Part shown: piece after piece, positions 53,567-62,590 of the stretch
Layout: every line of letters begins with the position of its first letter
How positions within the stretch are numbered: the first letter of the stretch is position 1
Source of the DNA: Myxococcales bacterium 68-20
Lineage (GTDB): Bacteria > Myxococcota_A > Polyangia > Polyangiales > Polyangiaceae
Assembly (NCBI GenBank): GCA_001899635.1
Contig: MKVQ01000027.1
Location: forward strand, 1-64,000
Reading direction: 5' to 3'
DNA: 64,000 bases
The notes under the pieces: model-generated
Seen by the model: the letters and a program-made list of their open reading frames with translations, nothing else
The model's database searches: none
Told to the model about the DNA's origin: nothing
Program-made: the position numbers and the translations under genes

Positions 53567-54810
53567 GGTCCGCATTCCGAAGCCTGGAGACGACGCGCGC
53601 ACGGGTTGCCTCGTCGGTCGTCGTCGGTCTCGCGATGCTCGCTTGCGCGGTCGCGAGCTGCGCCGAGTCGGACGGGGCGACCGTCACGCCCGAGGGGGTC
53701 GAGAGCACCGTGCCGGAGCTCGATCCAGGAGGTGATGCCGCAGCACCGGATGCCGACTGCGTCGACGCGGACGACGGTGGCTGCGCGACGCGCCAGCGGT
53801 CGTGCGCCGAGGCCGACTTCTGCGAGGTCCCCACCGGAGTCGATCGCCGGTTCACGCTCCTCGACGTGTGGGGCTCGTCCGAAAGAGACGTGTGGGCTGT
53901 AGGCTCCGGCGGCACGATCATCCACTGGGACGGCGCCTCCTGGACGCGCGTGCCGATCGCCTATGGCGAGACACTGCGAAGCGTGGGCGGGAGCGGCATC
54001 AGCGACGTGTGGATCGTCTCGTCGACGAGGGTGGTCCTCCACAGCACCGGGTTCGGGACGACCGCGGGCTTCGTGCCCGTGCCTCCCGTCTATGCGGCCG
54101 ACGAGAAGAGCGGTTCGGACGCGTGGTCGCTCTCGAAGGTGTGGTCCCCCGGCCCGGGCACCGTCTTCGTCGGAGGGCCCGCGAGGACCGTTGCCTTGGA
54201 CGTGCAGGACAGCCTCTGGCGCTTCCGCTTCGGCGTTGCCGCCGATCGCGCATGGGAGCCCGTCTCGACGTTCTGCCGGGTTTGGCCCTGCGGGAATGTG
54301 ACGGCGGTGTGGGGAACGAGCGCGAGCGACATCTGGGTCATCGGCCCGAAGGGCACGGCCCGACGCTCGACGGGACCGATCGGTAGCGGTGGCGCCGAGC
54401 AGTGGACCACCATGGAGACGACGCTGACGACCGCCGACCTCCACGGCATCTGGGGAAGCAGCGCCTCCGACGTGTGGATCGTCGGCGACCGCGGGACGAT
54501 CCGGCACTGGTCCGGCGACGGCTCGGGGCGCTGGGAGATCGTCCACGCGCCCACGACGGAGAACCTGCGAGCGGTGTGGGGGACCGGTCCAAACGACGCA
54601 TGGGCGGTCGGCGACGCCGGGACGATCTTGCACTGGGATGGCACGAGCTGGCGCGCGGCCACGACCACGCTCCCGGAAGGGTCGAAGCCGCGCCTGAGCG
54701 GTGTCTGGGGGAGCGGTCCCGATGACGTCTGGGTCGTGGGCGAAGCCTTCGCGCTGCACTTCGGCGCGAAGACGGCGACGGATCCGGTGACCAATGGTGG
54801 TGTGCAATGA
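53563..54810 (+). CDS. Seven-bladed WGSG propeller lipoprotein, first of pair B
   Basis: 415 aa, ATG in an ATGA overlap. The signal peptide ends in VASC. Seven repeats are visible, e.g. 'LDVWGSSERDVWAVGSGG', 'HGIWGSSASDVWIVGDRG', 'RAVWGTGPNDAWAVGDAG' and 'SGVWGSGPDDVWVVGEAF'. The last three blades resemble the protein at 8640 most closely, including 'GTILHWDG'. Blade 3 is degenerate ('SKVWSPGPGTVFVGGPA'). It is a surface propeller in the same set as its neighbours, with an unknown ligand. Confidence 0.8.
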   Translation: MRSAFRSLETTRARVASSVVVGLAMLACAVASCAESDGATVTPEGVESTVPELDPGGDAAAPDADCVDADDGGCATRQRSCAEADFCEVPTGVDRRFTLLDVWGSSERDVWAVGSGGTIIHWDGASWTRVPIAYGETLRSVGGSGISDVWIVSSTRVVLHSTGFGTTAGFVPVPPVYAADEKSGSDAWSLSKVWSPGPGTVFVGGPARTVALDVQDSLWRFRFGVAADRAWEPVSTFCRVWPCGNVTAVWGTSASDIWVIGPKGTARRSTGPIGSGGAEQWTTMETTLTTADLHGIWGSSASDVWIVGDRGTIRHWSGDGSGRWEIVHAPTTENLRAVWGTGPNDAWAVGDAGTILHWDGTSWRAATTTLPEGSKPRLSGVWGSGPDDVWVVGEAFALHFGAKTATDPVTNGGVQ

Positions 54811-56105
54811 GCTCGGTTCTTTCCAAACACGTCGTCGGGTCGATGCTGCTCGCGTCGTCGATCGCACTCGTCGGGATCGCGTGTTCGAACGGCGATAGCG
54901 GCGATAGCGAAGAGCACGTGACGCCGGACGGAGGTCACCCCGACGCGTCTCTCGACGCGGACGGACGTGACGCATCGGCCCTTGTCCCCGACGCGAGCGA
55001 CGACGCTCCCGACGCTGGCCCGCGCACCTGCTCCGACGACGACGTCTGCCATACGGCGCTGCCGCCCGACTCCTACCTTCGAGACGTCTGGAGCGCAGGC
55101 AACGGCGTGGTCTGGGCGGTCGGCTGGACGGAGGTCAAAAACCGCGTCCCGACCGGCACCGTCTTTCGGTGGGACGGCTCGGCCTGGACGGTCCACTTCG
55201 AGATGAAGGACCGACTCCATACCGTCTGGGGCAGCGGCTCGACGGACATCTGGATCGGCGGCGAAGGCGGGCTGTTCCACGGTACCGGCGCGTCCTCCGA
55301 GGCCATCACCTGGACGAAGGTACGCAGCGAATCCATCTCCTCGATCTGGGGCTCGAGCGCCACCGACATCTGGGCGGTCGGCTCGCTCTGGCAGTACACG
55401 AACCCGTATCGAGGCACGGTCCTGCACTTCAAGGGACCGAGCGCGAACGGCGGCGACGGATGGGAGGTCGACCCCCTCACGTCACGCCCGGCCGCGTATC
55501 AGAAGGTCTGGGGCACGAGCGGCTCCGACGTGTGGCTCGCCGCGGTCGAGGACAACCAGTGCACGGACCGCTACTTGTGTCGGGGGTCGCGCGGCTTCGT
55601 CCTGCGCAGTCGACCCGATGGTGCGGGCGGCTTCACGTGGAGCGAGGACGCGATGCCCGACTTCGGCCGCGTGGCCCTCGACTCCTTCGGCAGCGTGGTC
55701 ACGGGCGGCGCGTCGATCGGCGGAGGGGACACCTGGCTCTTCGGCAACAAGGCGAACCAATACGACGCGTTCTTCCGGGGGGCCCTGAAGACGGGCGGGT
55801 CCGGCGACTACGGGTGGTCCGAGGGGACGTTCGGGACGTGTCGCGACCTCGTGTCGCTCAGGGGTTGCCAGGGGCTCTGGCTCACCCGCGCGGTCTGGGG
55901 AAGAACCCCGAACGACGTCTACATCGCCGGCGACTACGGGCAGCTCCGGCACTGGAACGGGACGAGCTTCTCGCTCGTCAAGACGACGATCAAGAAGATC
56001 CCCTTGCAAGCGTCCCTCTTCGCCATGTGGGGAACATCGAGCACCGATCTCTGGATCGTCGGCGATCGGGTCGCTCTTCACAAGGTCGCTCCCGGCCAGC
56101 GCTGA
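54807..56105 (+). CDS. WGSG propeller lipoprotein, second of pair B
   Basis: 432 aa, ATG in an ATGA overlap. The signal peptide ends in GIAC, then an acidic linker leads to 'GPRTCSDDDVC', comparable to 'GPRVCSYHGFC' in the protein at 9866. Seven blades are visible, starting with 'LRDVWSAGNGVVWAVGWTE' and ending with 'FAMWGTSSTDLWIVGDR'. Extra loops with Cys pairs sit between blades 4 and 6 ('NQCTDRYLCRGS', 'GTCRDLVSLRGC'). The following RCC1 gene starts 4 nt after this stop. Confidence 0.8.
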   Translation: MSSVLSKHVVGSMLLASSIALVGIACSNGDSGDSEEHVTPDGGHPDASLDADGRDASALVPDASDDAPDAGPRTCSDDDVCHTALPPDSYLRDVWSAGNGVVWAVGWTEVKNRVPTGTVFRWDGSAWTVHFEMKDRLHTVWGSGSTDIWIGGEGGLFHGTGASSEAITWTKVRSESISSIWGSSATDIWAVGSLWQYTNPYRGTVLHFKGPSANGGDGWEVDPLTSRPAAYQKVWGTSGSDVWLAAVEDNQCTDRYLCRGSRGFVLRSRPDGAGGFTWSEDAMPDFGRVALDSFGSVVTGGASIGGGDTWLFGNKANQYDAFFRGALKTGGSGDYGWSEGTFGTCRDLVSLRGCQGLWLTRAVWGRTPNDVYIAGDYGQLRHWNGTSFSLVKTTIKKIPLQASLFAMWGTSSTDLWIVGDRVALHKVAPGQR

Positions 56106-56109
56106 ATCG

Positions 56110-57486
56110 ATGCATCTCATGAAGCACAGAGCACGAGTCTTCGTCATCGGAGCGGCGCCGATCGCCGCTGCCGTGAGCCTCTTCGCATGCAGCGAGGATC
56201 CGATACCGAGCTTCGCCGAGACTCCGGACGGAGGGAGTGACACGCCCGCCCCTTCCGTTGAAGCCGGCGCGGAGGCCGGGGATGCAGGCATCGACGCGCG
56301 CATTCCGTTCGACGGATCGGACGAGCCGGTCTCGTGCACCTCGAAGCCTTGCGTCGTCCAGCTCGTCGCGGGCCTGGACCACTTCTGCGCGCTGCTCGAG
56401 GACAAGACGGTTCGCTGCTGGGGCAACAAGCAATCCGATGCGTTCGGCCCCCTCGAAGGAGACGACGCGTCGAGCGTGCCCCGTCCGACCTCGATGGGGC
56501 TCTCGAATGTCGAGCAGATCAGCGCAGGCGGCCACATCACATGCGCGCGCCTGTCCGACGGTACCGTGAACTGCTGGGGCGGAAACTGGGGGAACGAGCT
56601 CGGGCTCGAGCCGCCGGGCGCCGATTACGGCCCTCACGCCCCTGCGCCCGTCGTCCTCGACGGAGGCGCCCTCGACGGCTTCGCGCGTGTCGACGTGGGC
56701 ACGTTCGGGACGGTCTTCGCCGTGAGAGCGTCCGGCGAGCTCTGGTCGTGGGGCGACAACAGCAAGCACGTGCTCGGCCGCCCGAGGGTGTTCGACAGCT
56801 ACATGGATGCGTGGCTCGGCCCCGGACCAGTCACGTACCTCGCGCCCGGCGTGTCGGTCGTGCGCGCAGGGGGCACCTCGTTCAGGGGGCCGGACGGCAG
56901 CGCCGCGTTCGCGATCACGAGCGACGGACGGCTCCTCACGTGGGGAACCTCGAATCATATGGTCGCCTATCCGGGCCCGGTGCCGGTCGTCGTCGACGGG
57001 CTCGAGAACGTCGGCAGCGCGGCGGTGACACAGGCCAACATCTGCGCCGTCGCGGACGGACAGCTCTACTGCTGGGGAAAGCACGGGCGCCTCGCCTGCA
57101 CGAACAGCCCTTACGCGACCACGATCCCCGTCGCGATCCGAACGCACGGAACGGCGGCCGCTCAGCAGGTCAGCCTCGGCATTTCGAATACCTGCGTGAG
57201 GCTGACCGACGGTACGGTCGAGTGCTGCGGCGACGACACGCGAGGGCAGCTTGGCAGGGTCGACGGAGACGGTGGAGCTCCGCTGGAACGTTCAGCGCCG
57301 CTCCTCACGCCGGCCAACGCCTTCACGGGACACGCCGTTCAGATCGCCGTCGCCTCCAGAACGATCTGCGCGCTCGTGCAGGGGGGAACGGTGCAGTGCT
57401 GGGGGAACAACGAAAACGGCCAGCTCGGTCAGGGAACGATCGATATCGCTCGCCATCCGACGCCCGTCACTGTCCGCTTCGAGTGA
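56110..57486 (+). CDS. RCC1-repeat propeller lipoprotein of cassette B
   Basis: 458 aa. The signal peptide ends in LFAC. Seven RCC1-like blades run from 'LVAGLDHFCALLEDKTVRCWG' to 'ALVQGGTVQCWGNNENGQLG'. Blades 3 and 4 lack the Cys pair ('ASGELWSWG', 'SDGRLLTWG') and blade 6 has CCG instead of CWG, as in the protein at 11077. That shared pattern points to descent from one ancestral cassette. It lies 4 nt after the propeller gene and 14 nt before the IgGFc-binding gene. Confidence 0.83.
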   Translation: MHLMKHRARVFVIGAAPIAAAVSLFACSEDPIPSFAETPDGGSDTPAPSVEAGAEAGDAGIDARIPFDGSDEPVSCTSKPCVVQLVAGLDHFCALLEDKTVRCWGNKQSDAFGPLEGDDASSVPRPTSMGLSNVEQISAGGHITCARLSDGTVNCWGGNWGNELGLEPPGADYGPHAPAPVVLDGGALDGFARVDVGTFGTVFAVRASGELWSWGDNSKHVLGRPRVFDSYMDAWLGPGPVTYLAPGVSVVRAGGTSFRGPDGSAAFAITSDGRLLTWGTSNHMVAYPGPVPVVVDGLENVGSAAVTQANICAVADGQLYCWGKHGRLACTNSPYATTIPVAIRTHGTAAAQQVSLGISNTCVRLTDGTVECCGDDTRGQLGRVDGDGGAPLERSAPLLTPANAFTGHAVQIAVASRTICALVQGGTVQCWGNNENGQLGQGTIDIARHPTPVTVRFE

Positions 57487-57500
57487 GCGCAGAGGACCCA

Positions 57501-59309
57501 ATGATTCGCTCGACCTCGCTCATCGCCTTCGTCTCGATCGGATTCGTCTTCGTCGTCTCCGCACTGGCTTCGTGTGGCGGAAGGGACCGAGCGTTCGTTG
57601 CCGACCCGCTCAACGAGCTCGTTCCGACCGAAGCAGGTCCGCCCGAGGCGCCGCCGTCGTGCGAAGGACTCCGCTGCTCGCGCGACCTGAAGAAGGTCGT
57701 CGACGGGTGCACCGAGGAGGTCGTCACCGAGTGCGGTCCCGACCAGGGCTGCGCGAACGGCACGTGCGTCGACGCCTGCGCTGCCGCCGCGGTCGCGAAG
57801 GGCTCGGTGGGATGCTCGTTCTCGACGTTGCCACCGGACCAGCCCATGCCCTACGCCGGCTCCTGCTTCGCGGCCATGATCGCGAACACGTGGGATCTAC
57901 CGGTGACGATCACGGCCGACTACGGATCGACACCGCTCGACCTCGGACAGTCGGTCTTCACCGCGGAGGCGGTCGGGCAGGATACGAAGTACACGAAGCT
58001 CGAAGGGCCGCTTCCCCCAGGGCAAGTCGCCCTCGTCTTCCTCTCGGAGATCCGCCCGCAGCTTCCGCCCGTCGGCTTCGTGCAGATGCACACGATCTGT
58101 CCGCCGGGCACCCTCGGCGCGCATCTGGGTGATCCAATCACCCACGGTACGAGCGTCACCAAGGCGTTCTCGATCAAGACCGATGCGCCCGTCAGCGCGT
58201 ACTCGATCTACCCCTACGGAGGAGCGAAGACGCACTTCCCGACGGCGACGCTGCTCTTGCCGACGTCGGCGTGGACGACGAACTACCTCGCAGTCAACGC
58301 ATGGCCGACCGTGCTCAATACCCAGGGCGAGGTGATCGGGGACCCGATGCTCCAGATCGTCGCGTCCGAAGACGAGACGGAGGTGCGCATCCGACCGAAC
58401 GTGAACGTCGCCGGCGGTGCCGGGGTCAAAGGCGGCGCGGCCGGAGAGACCATGTCGGTGAAGCTCGCGCGGGGCGAAGTCCTCCAGATCACCCAGCGCG
58501 AGGAGCTCACGGGGAGCCCCATCGAGTCGAGCAAGCCGGTCGGAGTCTTCGGGGGCTCGAGGTGCACCTACGTCCCGCACGATGGCATCCAGGCGTGCGA
58601 CATCCTCCATCAGCAGATCCCGCCGCTCTCGCAGTGGGGAGCCGAATACGCGTTCGTCCCGTACCGTGGGCGGTCGAGAGGCGGGGTCACTCGAACGGAG
58701 GTCGTCCCGTACCGGCTCGTCGGCGCCGTCGACGGCACCGTGCTCACCTACGATCCCGCGCCGCCACGCGGCGCCCCGACGACGCTTGGCGCGGGTGAGG
58801 TCGTCACGCTCTTGACCGACGAGCTCTTCGTCGTGAAGAGCCAGGACGCCGATCACCCGTTCTACGCGGCCGTCCTGATGACGGGGGCTCTCTACAACGC
58901 CAGCACGAATTCGATCAACGACGGCGATCCGGACTTCGTGAACCTCGTGCCGTCCGAGCAGTTCCTCGACCGCTACGTCTTCTTCACCGACCACTCGTTC
59001 CCGGAGACGAGGCTCACGATCGTGCGCCGCAAGTCGCCGCGAGGTTTCATGCCGGTGGAGATCGACTGCCTCGGCGAGGTGGGCGGCTTCCGGCCGCTCG
59101 GCAGCACCGGCGAATACGAATACGCGTGGGTGGACCTCACGACGAGCTTCGCCCCAGCGAGCGGCACGTGCCGCGCCGGTCGTCGTGAAGCGAAGAGCGA
59201 CGGACCATTCGCGCTCACCGTCTGGGGCCTGGCCTACTGCGCGAGCTACGGCTACGCGGGCGGCATGGGAAGCCGACCGCTCACGAAGGTCGAGGTACCG
59301 GTGCGCTGA
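57501..59309 (+). CDS. IgGFc-binding domain lipoprotein of cassette B
   Basis: 602 aa from the ATG at 57501, with AGAGGA upstream. The signal peptide ends in LASC. The same Cys-rich lead module as the protein at 12717 ('CEGLRCSRDLKKVVDGC', 'CANGTCVDAC') is followed by the IgGFc-binding domain: 'GSCFAAMIANTWDLPV', 'AYSIYPYGGAKTHFPTATLLLP' in pieces, 'GVFGGSRCTYVP', 'DRYVFFTDHSFPET' and 'YGYAGGMGSRPL'. The two proteins align end to end. It is the last gene of cassette B and is followed by a stable hairpin. Confidence 0.85.
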   Translation: MIRSTSLIAFVSIGFVFVVSALASCGGRDRAFVADPLNELVPTEAGPPEAPPSCEGLRCSRDLKKVVDGCTEEVVTECGPDQGCANGTCVDACAAAAVAKGSVGCSFSTLPPDQPMPYAGSCFAAMIANTWDLPVTITADYGSTPLDLGQSVFTAEAVGQDTKYTKLEGPLPPGQVALVFLSEIRPQLPPVGFVQMHTICPPGTLGAHLGDPITHGTSVTKAFSIKTDAPVSAYSIYPYGGAKTHFPTATLLLPTSAWTTNYLAVNAWPTVLNTQGEVIGDPMLQIVASEDETEVRIRPNVNVAGGAGVKGGAAGETMSVKLARGEVLQITQREELTGSPIESSKPVGVFGGSRCTYVPHDGIQACDILHQQIPPLSQWGAEYAFVPYRGRSRGGVTRTEVVPYRLVGAVDGTVLTYDPAPPRGAPTTLGAGEVVTLLTDELFVVKSQDADHPFYAAVLMTGALYNASTNSINDGDPDFVNLVPSEQFLDRYVFFTDHSFPETRLTIVRRKSPRGFMPVEIDCLGEVGGFRPLGSTGEYEYAWVDLTTSFAPASGTCRAGRREAKSDGPFALTVWGLAYCASYGYAGGMGSRPLTKVEVPVR

Positions 59310-59342
59310 GCGTCGGCATTCGGCGGACGTCGAACATCTCGA

Positions 59343-59372
59343 CGCCGCCGATGCAAGCGAGCATCGGCGGCG
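59343..59372. terminator. 12-bp GC-rich hairpin closing cassette B
   Basis: CGCCGCCGATGC (59343-59354) pairs perfectly with GCATCGGCGGCG (59361-59372) over a 6-nt loop, 34 nt after the IgGFc-binding stop. No T-tract, so a Rho-independent call is tentative, but the position fits the end of the operon. Confidence 0.6.
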
Positions 59373-59552
59373 ATCGATCGTCGAGGCATCGGTGGGCGGC
59401 CGAAGGTGTCGAACGCCTGTCACGTTCGAGCTTCACGCGAGCGGTTGCAAAGGCCCTCCCGCCCCTCGTTCGCCTTCGGCCGCCTGGTCTCCGGCTGACG
59501 CACGCCCCGGTACCTCGTCCTATTCGCTGAGCCGGAAGCGGAGTGTCACCGA

Positions 59553-60158
59553 CTAGGGCGCGCCAGCGTCGGCACCAGCAACGCTCGGTAGCGTCGGTGT
59601 CGTCGGCAGCGTCGGTGTCGTGATGGTCGGCGGCGCCGGCATGGTCGGCATCGTGATCGTCGACGACGTCGTCGGCGGCGGGATCGTCGGCGGCGTCGAA
59701 GGCGCCGGGATCGCCGGCAGCGTCGTCGAGGGCGCCGGGATCGCCGGCAGCGTCGTCGAAGGCGCCGGGATCGCCGGCAGCGTCGTCGAAGGCGCCGGGA
59801 GTGCCGGCAGCGTGGTCGAGGGCGCCGGGAGCGCCGGCAGCATGGTCGAGGGCGCCGCGAGCGGCGGCATCGCCGGCATCGCCGGCATCGCCGGCATCGT
59901 CAACGGCGGCATCGCCGGCATCGCAGGCATCGGGGGCAGCGAAAGCGGCTGCAGCGCCGGGAGCGCCGGCATCGCGGGCAACCCCGGCTGCGCCGACTTC
60001 GAGCCGGGCGCCGAGTCGTCTTCCTCCGGAGTCACGGCCGCTGAGGTCTCTCCGAGCGGAGCGGTCGAGGTCTCGTCGCTCGAACTGGAGCAGCCGCCAA
60101 GCATGAGTCCGATCACGACTCCGACCATCTTCAATGAAACTCGAGTTACGGAAAGCAT
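59553..60158 (-). CDS. Pro/Ala/Met-repeat lipoprotein
   Basis: 201 aa. A strong AGGAGGT lies 8 nt before the ATG, and the signal peptide ends in a LGGC lipobox, so this strand is the coding one. The mature protein is almost wholly low-complexity: 'PAMP' units (about 60-100), five ten-residue 'PAPSTTLPAI' units (about 103-153) and Thr/Pro tails ('TTPTLPTTPTLP'). It has no Cys after the lipid anchor. Such Pro-rich repeats act as extended spacers across cell wall or periplasm in other lipoproteins; here the function is not known. Stop codon TAG at 59553. Confidence 0.75.
   Translation of the reverse strand: MLSVTRVSLKMVGVVIGLMLGGCSSSSDETSTAPLGETSAAVTPEEDDSAPGSKSAQPGLPAMPALPALQPLSLPPMPAMPAMPPLTMPAMPAMPAMPPLAAPSTMLPALPAPSTTLPALPAPSTTLPAIPAPSTTLPAIPAPSTTLPAIPAPSTPPTIPPPTTSSTITMPTMPAPPTITTPTLPTTPTLPSVAGADAGAP
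59701..59850. repeat. Five 30-bp tandem repeats in the Pro-rich lipoprotein gene
   Basis: Units start at 59701, 59731, 59761, 59791 and 59821, each beginning GGCGCCGGGA. The first three differ by a single base; the last two have a few changes. Each encodes one ten-residue PAPSTTLPAx unit on the minus strand. Copy number is likely to vary among strains. Confidence 0.9.
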
Positions 60159-60166
60159 GTCGAGTT

Positions 60167-60173
60167 ACCTCCT
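60167..60173 (-). promoter_or_regulatory. Strong Shine-Dalgarno of the Pro-rich lipoprotein gene
   Basis: AGGAGGT on the minus strand, 8 nt before the ATG at 60158. It decides both the strand and the start of this low-complexity gene, whose complement is also an open Gly/Val-rich frame. Confidence 0.85.
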
Positions 60174-60709
60174 GTTCGGCTCCGCTCTGCATGCTCAAGG
60201 CCGCCACCGGAGCTAGAGGAGAGAATGGTCGTGGGCTGGGCTCGCTCCAGGACACCCTCGAGAAGAAGAGATCGATCTCACGCGTGACCGTCGGCCCACG
60301 ACCGCCCTCGCCCGCGTCGGCCTGGATTGTTCCCGCGCCGCGTCGACGACAGGAGCCTGCCCCGGACGGAATTGGCGCGGCCGTCGATCGGCTGATCGCA
60401 TCGACACGGCTGCGCTGCGATCAGGCTCCGGTGCAGATCTCTCCGCCATCGCCAACACGCTGCGCGCAAACACCGCCGAGCGCGGTTCACGACACGGCCG
60501 TGTGCCGCAAACTTTGCCTGACCTCATACTGCGAACGAGCTCGAGCGCCTTCGGAGGAGCTTCGCCCTCGGACGCGCTCACCCGTCGCTCGCGAAAAGCG
60601 AGCCGTAGCCTCGCCCCGTGGCGACAGGACTCACGCGGCAGTCATTAATGCAAGTGGCCCGAACGGGCCGCACCCTCCGCAGACGCGGGCCGTCGGCGCT
60701 CGAACGAGA

Positions 60710-60738
60710 AAGGGCGCGACTGGTGAAGTCGCGCCCTT
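60710..60738. terminator. 12-bp perfect stem-loop after the GYGAPQ protein gene
   Basis: AAGGGCGCGACT (60710-60721) and AGTCGCGCCCTT (60727-60738) with a 5-nt loop. It lies 38 nt beyond the stop of the gene at 60777. On that strand a short TTTCTCGTTC tract follows, so an intrinsic terminator is likely. Confidence 0.75.
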
Positions 60739-60776
60739 CCTTCAGCTCACGAACGGATGGGGACCGATCGTCGCCC

Positions 60777-61733
60777 TCAGCTGCGGTTCCACCCCTGTCC
60801 GGGCGCGGGCGGCATTCCGTAGTTCTGCGGCGCCCCTTGTTGCGGCGGCCCACCTTGCGGAGCTCCGTGGCCTTGCGGGGCGCCGTAGCCCGCCGGCGCT
60901 TGCGGGGCGCCGTAGCCCGCCGGCACTTGCGGGGCGCCGTAGCCCGCCGGCACTTGCGGGGCGCCGTAGCCTGCCGGTGCTTGCGGGGCGCCGTAGCCTG
61001 CCGGTGCTTGCGGGGCACCGTAGCCTGCCGGTGCTTGCGGGGCACCGTAGCCTGCCGGTGCTTGCGGGGCACCGTAGCCTGCCGGCGCTTGCGGCGGTCC
61101 AAAGCCGGGAGGCGCTTGCGGCGGACCAAAGCCGGGAGGCGCTTGCGGGGCGCCATGGCCTTGCGGGGCACCATACCCTTGCGACGCTCCGTATTGCGCG
61201 GCGCCATACGATGGCGCCTGAGGGTACGGGGCCGGCTGACCGAATCCTCCAGCGGGCGGCGGGGGCCCCGCAGGCTGCGGCGCGTACGGCGTCGGGCCGA
61301 AAGCGTGCGGGGGCGGTGCGTGCTGCCCCTCATCGAGCGAGCCTGGTTCCATGCCGAGCGCGGCCATGAGCTCGGCGCGCCGCGCCTCCGAGCACTTTCC
61401 GAAGAGCCATCCGACGAGGAAGAACCCTAGGAATGCGAGGATGGCGAAGCCGATGAGAACGGCGCCGTACAGGATATTCCCCTCGACGATTCCGATGACT
61501 CCTCCGATGAGAGAGCCGATTCCCGACAAGAGCGCGCCGCCACGGAGCCATCCGCACGCGGCCGCCTTGAAGCTGAACGGGAGCTTCACGGCCCTTTCCT
61601 CATCGAGCACGAATACCGTCTCGATCGGGATGAGCGGCACGAACATGATGTGCACGAAGCGACAGGCCACGTGCCCCATGCCCTCGACCGCATCGGTGTG
61701 ACCGTAGAAACGCGTTCCGTAGACGATGATCAT
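60777..61733 (-). CDS. Membrane protein with GYGAPQAPA repeat tail
   Basis: 318 aa. Residues 1-60 ('MIIVYGTRFYGHTDAVEG', 'VACRFVHIMFVPLIPIETVFVL') form a short domain found at the N-terminus of small membrane proteins in several phyla. Two membrane helices lie at about 63-84 and 88-112. After 'MEPGSLDEGQHAPPP' the remaining 170 residues are Gly/Pro/Ala/Gln/Tyr-rich, with at least seven nine-residue 'GYGAPQAPA' units. The tail is probably disordered and might phase-separate or bind a partner, which is inference. Monocistronic; a hairpin terminator follows. Confidence 0.75.
   Translation of the reverse strand: MIIVYGTRFYGHTDAVEGMGHVACRFVHIMFVPLIPIETVFVLDEERAVKLPFSFKAAACGWLRGGALLSGIGSLIGGVIGIVEGNILYGAVLIGFAILAFLGFFLVGWLFGKCSEARRAELMAALGMEPGSLDEGQHAPPPHAFGPTPYAPQPAGPPPPAGGFGQPAPYPQAPSYGAAQYGASQGYGAPQGHGAPQAPPGFGPPQAPPGFGPPQAPAGYGAPQAPAGYGAPQAPAGYGAPQAPAGYGAPQAPAGYGAPQVPAGYGAPQVPAGYGAPQAPAGYGAPQGHGAPQGGPPQQGAPQNYGMPPAPGQGWNRS
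60871..61165. repeat. 27-bp tandem repeats coding GYGAPQAPA units
   Basis: About nine 27-bp units, the core ones built on TTGCGGGGCGCCGTAGCC, run through the 3' part of the gene at 60777. Single-base variants distinguish APA from VPA units. The repeats keep the frame, as expected for selection or recent slippage. Confidence 0.85.
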
Positions 61734-62590
61734 GCCAGTGACTCCCTCGGTGAGATCACGCAGTCATGCTTGGCGAGTGACCATGATCTCGAACCATCCG
61801 GCCCCATCCTGGCACGGTTGCTCGAGCGAGCCAACGGAGGACCGCGGTGACGCGAATGCCTCACATCGGATGTGATGTGGCCCCGAACAAGACACATGGA
61901 CGGAGCACGCCGCGCCGCTGAAGCGCGATGGACATGACTTCGACTCACAGTAATGACCAATGACGTCTGTTTTGATCTCGAAAACGGATCCTTAGAGCAA
62001 CGCGACGCCTTCGACGCACTCCGAGTCATGTCTATTCACCCGTACGAGGAGGAACTCGATGCGTGAAGCCGCGCAGGCCGACCACGCAATGGTCCAAAGC
62101 CGACCGGGGGCCCTCACCATGACGAGGGCGCGAGCGTGCTCGCGGCGAAGGCCCAGGGGCGCGCAGCGACGTCCGAGGCCCCCCTCTCTACTGAGCGGGC
62201 GACGAGGCTGACGCTCGGCTACCACGCCCCCACGACCAAGCCGGCAGCGCTCGTCCGCCCTGACCGAAACGCCGGCGCCGTACCGAGCACAGGACCGACC
62301 CCTCACTCGTCGGACGGACAACGGTAGAGTTAGATAGCGACCCCGAAGGCGTCGTTCGCCGGGTTCGTGTGGCTTCGTCCCCCTCCCGCCGTCGCTTGCC
62401 CGAATTGCGCAGTCCCTGGGGGACGTCCGCCCCTCGCGCGAAGCCGCGATCCATCGCGGCGCGCTCGCGCGACCTCGCGACCAAAAATTCGCCGACCAGC
62501 ATCTTTCTACTGCCAGCGCAGTGCGGGGCGCGAAGAGCGCGGATTTCGAGGGTGGTAATTCGCGGCACATCGATTGCTGGATGCATCGCC
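61734..62590. other. Long intergenic region, AT-richer in the middle
   Basis: 857 bp between a minus-strand and a plus-strand gene. The part at about 61930-62000 is clearly less GC-rich than the surroundings and would suit promoters or a small RNA. Open frames crossing it are short, Arg-rich and without domains. I found no tRNA-like structure. Confidence 0.5.

Larger units (their letters stand above)
60159..60776. other. Intergenic region with no supported gene
   Basis: 618 bp between two minus-strand genes. Apart from the Shine-Dalgarno next to 60158 and the hairpin at 60710-60738 I see no conserved element. Short open frames on both strands have no recognisable domain. Confidence 0.5.

Noticed and set aside
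56334-57500. N-terminal extension of the second IgGFc-binding protein
   Set aside because: This part is a shifted reading of the RCC1 gene; the true start at 57501 has a ribosome binding site and a signal peptide.
59701-59850. Possible CRISPR array
   Set aside because: The 30-bp units are adjacent without spacers and keep a reading frame; no cas genes are present.
59620-60216. Gly/Val/Ile-rich frame on the plus strand opposite the Pro-rich lipoprotein
   Set aside because: The minus strand has AGGAGGT, a lipobox and a typical linker; the plus frame has none of these.
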